Below are positions 58,543 to 64,000 of a stretch of DNA of 64,000 nucleotides, piece by piece (position 1 is the first letter of the stretch; each line of letters starts with the position of its first letter). The position numbers and the translations under genes are program-made. The notes under the pieces were generated by a model, which was not told the origin of the DNA, did not search any database, and saw only the letters and a list, made by a program, of their open reading frames with translations. The DNA comes from Hahella chejuensis KCTC 2396. GTDB taxonomy: Bacteria > Pseudomonadota > Gammaproteobacteria > Pseudomonadales > Oleiphilaceae. Where the stretch lies: the NCBI RefSeq assembly GCF_000012985.1, contig NC_007645.1, positions 6,623,001-6,687,000 on the forward strand, read 5' to 3'.

Positions 58543-60560
58543 GCTTTCAGAGACAGATAATAGCGACGTCCGTCTTCATTGATTTCATAGCTCTGCTCGC
58601 GATCCACCTGTTTGTCCGCCAGGTTCAGCACGCCAGCGCCGACGGAGAAATGCTCGTTGATCGCGTACAGAGATTGCAGATCGAAGGTGGCGTATTCCGG
58701 CAGCTTGATCAGCTCGGACCCATCGCGGGAAATGTAGGCGTACTGCTCTCCCACATAATTGCCGGTCAGCCCCAGATCCCACTGATCGCTGACGGACCAG
58801 CCCAGTTTCACCGTCCCGGAGTGACGCGGACGATACAGCAGGGGTTTGGCGTCCTGCCCCGCGCTGATGTCCTTGGCGTCCAGGTAGGTGTAGCTGGCGC
58901 GCACATCCAGGTCGGCGGTCAGGTTGTAGCGGAATGAGGCCTCAACGCCTTCGGTCTTCACTTTGCTGACGTTCTGGTAGGCGAATATCGGGCGCCCGTC
59001 GGGCAGGAAGCCGACAAAGTTATCGAAGGTCGGGGCCAGATCCGGATCGCGGGTGCGGCTGGAAATGTCGATCATGTCCTCGATATCGTTGCGGAAGACG
59101 GTGAGCGAGCCGCCCCACTCTGAATAGTCGAAGCGCACGCCGATTTCCTTGCTTTCGCTGGTTTCCGGCTTCAGTTCGTCGGAGCCGACGATATAGCATC
59201 CCGCCGTGGCGCTGCCGCAGGAGGCGGAGCCCCAATTGGGACTGTTCTGCAGCAACGTAGGCGCGCGAAACGCCTTGCCCCAACCGCCTTTCACGCTGAT
59301 TTCATCGTTCAGCAGATACACCAGATACGCCCGTGGGCTGTTGTGGTTGCCGAAGTTTTCGTGGTGATCCAGACGGTTGCCCAAAGTCAGCAACAGGTCG
59401 TCGCGCAACATGAACTCGTCTTCAATGAACAGCGCCTGTTGTCTGACGTCAGTGGAGTCGGACTCGCCGAAGGAATCCGTCCCCGGTCTGCCCGTCAGCG
59501 TGGAAGGATCTTTCAGTTTTTGATAGCGCGCTTCCGCCCCCAAGGTCAGGGTTTGCGCCCAGGCGTCGATGGGCAGCGTCACGCGGCCGTCGATGCTGGC
59601 GTTGTGCGCCTTGTTGGGGTTGGTCTGGCCGCCGATATTGCCGGTGTTGTTCTCGATGCGGTCGCCATACACCTTGATTTCAGTATCGCCGAAACTCCAT
59701 TTGCCTTTGTGGGTCAGCGCCACACCGAGGCGGTCGAGATCCTGTTCATCGTGCTCCCGGGAGGAGCTTTCCAGCGCCAGACTGACGTTCTGCGTATCGC
59801 TGGCGGCCCAGGTCAGTTCGCCGTTCAGCGCGTGGTTGTCGTTCTTGGCGAACCCTTCCAGCGGTTCGCCGCCGCTCTCCGGGTCTGGATTCACTTCGCC
59901 ATCGGCCTCGCGGCGATCCACACTGCCGAATAGCTTCACGCCCAGGCTTTTCTCCGCCAGCGGACCGCTGACATAAAAGCCCAGCTTGCGGCTGTCGCCG
60001 GCGGCGCTGTCTTCCTGCACGACCGTATCCACGGTGACGGAGCCATGCCACTGTTCGCTCACCGGTTTGGTGATGATGTTAATCACCCCGCCGATAGCGT
60101 CGGAGCCATACAGCGAAGACATGGGACCACGAATCACTTCGACTCTGTCGATGGCTTCGACGGGTATCCAGCCGGTGTCGAAGTCATTGCCGCGAAACAC
60201 CGCCGAGGTGCTGTCCACGCGACGCCCGTCGATCAGCATCAACACATAGGCGCGATCCAGGCCGCGCAGTTGCAGGGTGCGGCGGTTAGTGGCTCCGCTG
60301 ACGGTGACGCCTTCGATCTCCCCCAACGCATCCACCAGATCATGCACCGGTTTCGCCTGCAGTTCCTCACCACTGATAACACTGACGCTGGCCGGCGCTG
60401 TCGCTTCATCCTGGCCTTTGCCGGAGGCGGTCACCACCACCGGCTGCAATACCTGGACACCCTCCCGGGATTCCGCCGCGGTGGCGGAAGCGGCGGCGAG
60501 ACCACAGGTTCCGAACAACGCTAAAGAGCGAACGAGCATACGATGCGAACTGTTTTTCAT
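58533..60560 (-). CDS. TonB-dependent outer-membrane receptor, siderophore type
   Basis: 675 residues. Signal peptide 1-28; a plug domain with APASVSVISGEELQAK and VDALGEIEGVTVSG near 55-95 and IEVIRGP-like DRVEVIRGPMSSLYG near 137-150; and a 22-strand barrel ending in a terminal F. It belongs to the FepA/CirA-like group that imports iron-siderophore complexes with TonB energy. The Fur box 200 bp upstream and the nearby catecholate biosynthesis genes support a catecholate substrate. A TonB box is not obvious. Confidence 0.9.
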   Translation of the reverse strand: MKNSSHRMLVRSLALFGTCGLAAASATAAESREGVQVLQPVVVTASGKGQDEATAPASVSVISGEELQAKPVHDLVDALGEIEGVTVSGATNRRTLQLRGLDRAYVLMLIDGRRVDSTSAVFRGNDFDTGWIPVEAIDRVEVIRGPMSSLYGSDAIGGVINIITKPVSEQWHGSVTVDTVVQEDSAAGDSRKLGFYVSGPLAEKSLGVKLFGSVDRREADGEVNPDPESGGEPLEGFAKNDNHALNGELTWAASDTQNVSLALESSSREHDEQDLDRLGVALTHKGKWSFGDTEIKVYGDRIENNTGNIGGQTNPNKAHNASIDGRVTLPIDAWAQTLTLGAEARYQKLKDPSTLTGRPGTDSFGESDSTDVRQQALFIEDEFMLRDDLLLTLGNRLDHHENFGNHNSPRAYLVYLLNDEISVKGGWGKAFRAPTLLQNSPNWGSASCGSATAGCYIVGSDELKPETSESKEIGVRFDYSEWGGSLTVFRNDIEDMIDISSRTRDPDLAPTFDNFVGFLPDGRPIFAYQNVSKVKTEGVEASFRYNLTADLDVRASYTYLDAKDISAGQDAKPLLYRPRHSGTVKLGWSVSDQWDLGLTGNYVGEQYAYISRDGSELIKLPEYATFDLQSLYAINEHFSVGAGVLNLADKQVDREQSYEINEDGRRYYLSLKAQF

Positions 60561-60770
60561 GACTGCTGCTACCGATAAAAAAACTGAAATGAAATATTGC
60601 GAAGAAACCAGCGCCGGGGCGCGTCTTCGGGGGTGGCGTCGGAATGACAGCGAGGGTCAGGCGTTATCCAAGTCTGGAAATGAGTCAGGAGTCCGCTGCG
60701 AGCATGCATACAAGTGTGCGTCGCGGATGACGGCGCGCTGTCCTTACGAGCGGGGCCAGACTATTGCAAA

Positions 60771-60785
60771 TGAGAATCATTGTCA
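60771..60785. promoter_or_regulatory. Fur box between receptor and ChaN/TraB-like gene
   Basis: TGAGAATCATTGTCA matches the 7-1-7 consensus TGATAATNATTATCA with two mismatches. It overlaps a plausible plus-strand promoter (TTGTCA at 60779 and TTATCT near 60803) and lies upstream of both the receptor (minus) and the next gene (plus). Confidence 0.8.
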
Positions 60786-60888
60786 AATGACAAAAAATCG
60801 TCTTATCTGTAGAATCTTTTCTCCGTATAACAAGCGACTACAGCCGCCTGACCCTATTCAAAGTAACCACAAGGCATATAAACGATTC

Positions 60889-61839
60889 GTGAACCACCGC
60901 GACTCTTCTCTCCCTGTCCACGAGCCCGCCACCGAGGCCCTGGCGTCATTGCTGACGCAATACCAGGTTGTCGGGATCGGCGACGCCCATGGCGTGGAGG
61001 CCGTGCTGCAGTGGCTTACCGACAGTCTGAATCGTCCCGACATCGCGCCCTTGCTGGATACCATCGTGGTGGAATTCGCCGCCGGTCGGCGCCAGTCGCT
61101 GCTGGATGATTATCTGCTCGGCGCGCCGGGACTTGAGGACAAGATCGACGCTGTTTGCCACGATACTCTGTATTTTTGCGCCTGGTTCGCCGATGTTTAC
61201 CGAAGATTTTTTCAGGCGCTGCGACGCATCAATCAACGGCTGTCGCAATCCCGCCTCCGGGTCCTGGCGGCGGACCCGCCCTTCGACTGGCGCGCCGTCG
61301 ACGCCGGGCGCCAATGGCGAGAGGCCAATCACAGCCGGGAAGCTCATTACCAGGATTTGATTGAGCGGGAGATCATCGTCCCCAACCGACGCGCGCTGCT
61401 GGTCTTCGGGGCGTTTCATCTGCTGCGCAATTGTCCTGGGGGCAGCCTGCAGGCATTGAACGGGCCGCCCCTGGCCAGTCGTCTGCGCGGCGTCGATCCC
61501 ACACAGTGTTTCTACCTCTGGCCCCACTTTGGTCATCGGCCGGAGGTCGATGCGGTAAGGGAACTTGAAGGTTGGTCTGCGCCAGCGCTGGTGCGCACCG
61601 AGTTCAGCGAGCTTGGCGCTCTGCCGTTTGGCGCGCTCAGCAACCGGGCTCCCTCTCTCGTCGAGCGACCTGTGCGGGAACTGTTCGACGGCTACCTGTT
61701 TCTCGGCTCGGTCCGTAAGCACACCCACCTCCCTCGTCAGAAAGACGATCCGGGCTGGCTGGCTGAAATGCGCCGCCGCGCCAACCTGCCGCCAACCCCA
61801 CATCGCGAGCGTTTTTTAAACGCCATCGCCGCAACATAG
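60889..61839 (+). CDS. ChaN/TraB-like (TIKI superfamily) protein, Fur-controlled
   Basis: 316 residues from a GTG; an ATG at 60787 is in frame but overlaps the Fur box and -35, so a downstream start is more likely. The body has VVGIGDAHGVEAVLQWL and VVEFAAGRRQSLLDDYLLG, as in ChaN/TraB-like proteins (VVLLGE.HD...H...EMF pattern), and a C-terminal region GAFHLLR. Relatives of ChaN bind haem or iron. This is a resemblance read by eye. Position in an iron-acquisition locus supports an iron-related role. Confidence 0.55.
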   Translation: MNHRDSSLPVHEPATEALASLLTQYQVVGIGDAHGVEAVLQWLTDSLNRPDIAPLLDTIVVEFAAGRRQSLLDDYLLGAPGLEDKIDAVCHDTLYFCAWFADVYRRFFQALRRINQRLSQSRLRVLAADPPFDWRAVDAGRQWREANHSREAHYQDLIEREIIVPNRRALLVFGAFHLLRNCPGGSLQALNGPPLASRLRGVDPTQCFYLWPHFGHRPEVDAVRELEGWSAPALVRTEFSELGALPFGALSNRAPSLVERPVRELFDGYLFLGSVRKHTHLPRQKDDPGWLAEMRRRANLPPTPHRERFLNAIAAT

Positions 61840-62095
61840 ACCAATCCAGTAACGCTTTTTCAGCCACACTCTGTCCAGTAATCCTAGTCGTCGGTGATGA
61901 TTGATCGCGACTAACGAACTATTGCAAACAAGAATCAATATCAAATAACATTGATTTTCTTTACGCGAATTTGCGCGAAGCACGGACAATCCGTCCGCAC
62001 CCTATGCGACGCGCGCCGCTCCCTTCCGGCGGTACATAAACCAAACCCGAACTTGTCATTTTCCACTTCATGGGACAAGAAAATTTCTCTTCAAA
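61840..62095. other. Gene-free region upstream of the siderophore operon
   Basis: No frame supported. A weaker Fur-box-like sequence, CAAGAATCAATATCA at 61929-61943, with about four mismatches to the consensus, lies in its left part. Confidence 0.4.
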
Positions 62096-62110
62096 TGAGA
62101 ATTATTTTCA
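62096..62110 (+). promoter_or_regulatory. Fur box upstream of isochorismate synthase
   Basis: TGAGAATTATTTTCA matches the 7-1-7 Fur consensus with two mismatches, 90 bp before the start codon and embedded in the AT-rich sequence TTTAGATTATATTTTAC that likely holds the promoter. Confidence 0.85.
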
Positions 62111-62200
62111 TTTAGATTATATTTTACATTTCTTAACGCGGGGCGGCTCACCGGTTCTGAGGAGCAGCCTGTCTGATAACCAGTCACCTAAGGAGCAGGC

Positions 62201-63415
62201 ATGAATGACTTGACGTTGCATCTGGAACCACAGGCGGATGATCAAGCGTTTCTCCAATTGCTGAAAAAACATCTGACGGAAACTCCTTTTTTCTTCTCCT
62301 CACCCCGGCAAACCCTGATGACCGCCGGCGTTTTCGCCCGCCTGGGCGCTGGAGATCTGAATGAAGCCATCCCCGCCGCCCTGCGCGAGGCCAGGGAACA
62401 AGGAATCGAAGATCCCATGGTGGTCGGCGCCGCTCCTTTCCTGCCTGGGGAAGCGCCAATGCTGACGGTTCCTACCCGGTCCTGGCGGCGTCGTGACGTG
62501 GTTTCCGGACGCACCGGCGTCATCACCGATTTCGGTTCTTATGAGGCGAAGGAAGTACCATCCGGCGCGGGCTACAAGCAAAGCGTGAACAGTGCGCTGG
62601 AACATATCCGCCGCGGCGACATCAGCAAGGTGGTGCTGGCGCGCTCCCTGGAGCTGCGCGCCGACCGTCCTATCGACATCGTGCAGTTACTCACCAATCT
62701 GCGCCGCGCCAACCCAAAGGGGTATAACTTCGCCGCCAATCTGGCGGATGCGGCGCATCCCCGACGCTTTCTGGTAGGGGCCAGCCCTGAGTTGCTGGTG
62801 TCCCGCAGCGGTATGCGCGTGTTCGCCAATCCGCTGGCGGGTTCTGTGGCGCGCAGCCCGGACCGCAAGGAAGACGCCCGCCGCGCCGGCGCGTTGCTGC
62901 AATCGGAAAAAGACCTGCACGAACATGCCGTCGTGATCGACGCCGTCGCCAAAGCGCTGGCGCCGTTCTGTCGCAATCTGGATGTGCCCAGCACGCCTTC
63001 ACTGACGCAAACGCCGACGCTGTGGCACCTGTCCACGGAAATCACCGGCGAGTTGATCGATCCGGCCATTACCTCTTACGCTCTGGCGCAGGCGCTGCAC
63101 CCCACGCCCGCCGTGTGCGGTTATCCCACGGAGCGCGCGCGGGAATTGATTGGTGAACTGGAGCCCTTTAACCGGGGCTTTTTCACAGGCATGGTGGGCT
63201 GGAGCGACGCCTCCGGCGACGGTGAGTGGGCCGTCACCATCCGTTGCGCGGAAGTAGAGGACCGTCTGCTTCGCCTGTACGCCGGCGCCGGCGTGGTGGA
63301 AGGCTCCGATCCGCAGAAGGAGCTGGACGAGACCTCCACCAAGTTAAAAACCATGTTGAACGCCATTGGCCTCGACAGCCATGCGGCTACGCCTGTCCGC
63401 GTGGAGATCGCCTGA
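62201..63415 (+). CDS. dhbC: Isochorismate synthase
   Basis: 404 residues from an ATG preceded by AAGGAG. The chorismate-utilising domain has [17 protein letters not shown] near 132-148, [12 protein letters not shown] near 208-219, [10 protein letters not shown] near 245-254, [10 protein letters not shown] near 300-309, and VTIRCAEV near 345, all typical of EntC/DhbC. It converts chorismate to isochorismate, the first step of 2,3-dihydroxybenzoate synthesis. The Fur box upstream implies iron-repressed expression. Its stop overlaps the start of the next gene by one base. Confidence 0.93.
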   Translation: MNDLTLHLEPQADDQAFLQLLKKHLTETPFFFSSPRQTLMTAGVFARLGAGDLNEAIPAALREAREQGIEDPMVVGAAPFLPGEAPMLTVPTRSWRRRDVVSGRTGVITDFGSYEAKEVPSGAGYKQSVNSALEHIRRGDISKVVLARSLELRADRPIDIVQLLTNLRRANPKGYNFAANLADAAHPRRFLVGASPELLVSRSGMRVFANPLAGSVARSPDRKEDARRAGALLQSEKDLHEHAVVIDAVAKALAPFCRNLDVPSTPSLTQTPTLWHLSTEITGELIDPAITSYALAQALHPTPAVCGYPTERARELIGELEPFNRGFFTGMVGWSDASGDGEWAVTIRCAEVEDRLLRLYAGAGVVEGSDPQKELDETSTKLKTMLNAIGLDSHAATPVRVEIA

Positions 63416-64000
63416 TGTCCGCGAGCATGGAGCAGCCGCAAATCGAACTCACGCCCTGGCCGGAGGCTGAGGCGGAGCTGTATCGCGCCGCCGGCTACTG
63501 GACCGGTGACGTTCTGGGAAGCATCCTGAGCCGCGGCGCTCAGGCGTTCGGCGACCGCACCGCGGTGATCGCCGGCGAGCGTTCCTGGACTTATGGCGAT
63601 CTTAACGCCAGGGCGGATCAGTTGGCATCAGGATTAAATACCCTCGGAATTACTCCGGGTTCCAAGGTCGTGGTGCAACTGCCTAACATCGGCGAATTCA
63701 TCGAAGTGATTTTTGCGCTGTTTCGCCTGGGCGCGGCGCCGATCATGGCCCTGCCCACCCACCGCTACGCCGAGATCAGTTACTTTTGCGAATTCGCCGA
63801 CGCCGTCGCCTATATCGCACCAGCTAAATCCGGCGGATTCGACTATCGCGACATTGGTAAAAAGTTGAAAGACGAAGGACTCGTGCGACAGGTCATCATC
63901 GCCGGCGATGCAGGCGATTTCGTCCCTCTCGACGGCTTATATCAAGCGCCTGGCGCGGCGCCGGAGATAGATCCGTCCGCCATCGCGCTGTTGCAGTTGT
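63415..64000 (+). CDS. dhbE: 2,3-dihydroxybenzoate-AMP ligase (N-terminal part; continues beyond window)
   Basis: An open frame from ATG at 63415 (TGATG overlap with the preceding stop) runs to the right edge, 195 residues. It matches the N-terminus of EntE/Dhb[19 protein letters not shown], then the adenylation-domain stretches [47 protein letters not shown] (all early A-domain blocks). It activates dihydroxybenzoate as the acyl adenylate and loads it onto an aryl carrier protein. The downstream carrier and NRPS genes are presumably outside the window. Confidence 0.92.
   Translation, partial: MSASMEQPQIELTPWPEAEAELYRAAGYWTGDVLGSILSRGAQAFGDRTAVIAGERSWTYGDLNARADQLASGLNTLGITPGSKVVVQLPNIGEFIEVIFALFRLGAAPIMALPTHRYAEISYFCEFADAVAYIAPAKSGGFDYRDIGKKLKDEGLVRQVIIAGDAGDFVPLDGLYQAPGAAPEIDPSAIALLQL

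Noticed and set aside
60277-60786. Extension of the ChaN/TraB-like frame to the left
   Set aside because: It runs antisense through the start of the TonB-receptor gene and across the Fur box and promoter; it is not part of the protein.

Overview
The window looks like chromosomal DNA of a marine gammaproteobacterium. The mix of genes (a PEP-CTERM/VIT membrane protein, CobW-CobN, PhoX, an ExeM-type nuclease, a six-haem cytochrome, a catecholate siderophore locus) and the GC-rich backbone would fit Hahella or a relative. That assignment is inference from gene content; there is no rRNA or other phylogenetic marker in the window.

Layout. 0-5.6 kb: the end of an unidentified gene, a PEP-CTERM integral membrane protein with VIT and von Willebrand A domains, a small membrane protein, a LysE-type exporter and an AraC regulator. 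6-10.9 kb: cobW-cobN for cobalt insertion into the B12 ring. 11-27.7 kb: mostly single-gene backbone units (two GNAT acetyltransferases, YitT, YbaK, quinone reductase with divergent LysR, an Omp85-type outer-membrane protein, PhoX phosphatase, an orphan sugar-binding protein, TPR protein, GlxA-type regulator divergent from a metallo-hydrolase, SGNH hydrolase).

27.9-45.3 kb: an accessory region, visibly AT-rich for most of its length. It holds (i) a tightly packed nine-gene minus-strand run (35.7 to 28.5 kb) encoding a cupin-like protein, a CYTH-like protein, a histidine phosphatase, an NDK-like protein, an ApaH-type dinucleoside polyphosphate hydrolase, TSUP and MFS transporters, a canonical CYTH triphosphatase and a leucine-rich-repeat protein; I do not recognise this as a described system, and its common theme is nucleotide/polyphosphate chemistry plus transport; (ii) a secreted-type peptidoglycan peptidase with a probable immunity lipoprotein; (iii) an Imm11-like immunity protein; (iv) a YafO-family toxin preceded by an unreported 52-residue ORF and followed by an overlapping gene that has a paralogue at 28 kb; (v) a 5'-truncated radC-type gene directly abutting an AT-rich ATPase with a probable C-terminal HEPN RNase domain, a candidate anti-phage gene.

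45.3-58.5 kb: backbone again, with a six-haem cytochrome lipoprotein, a GFA-family protein, an ExeM/NucH-like extracellular nuclease with dockerin-like tail, a histone-deacetylase-family hydrolase, thioredoxin 2, a DUF6795-like protein followed by a class 3 lipase (probable immunity/effector pair) and a PfkB sugar kinase. 58.5-64 kb: an iron-acquisition locus with a TonB-dependent receptor, a divergent ChaN/TraB-like gene sharing a Fur box, and a second Fur box in front of isochorismate synthase and the start of a dihydroxybenzoate-AMP ligase, that is, catecholate siderophore synthesis and uptake.

Three dispersed repeat families run through the window: a roughly 150-bp element built of several hairpins (four copies, one partial), a REP-type element with the core CTTCGACARGCTCAGG (five copies), and a GTTGGAT...ATCCAAC palindrome (several copies, confined to 38-43 kb). 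I saw no rRNA, tRNA, CRISPR array, integrase or complete insertion sequence.
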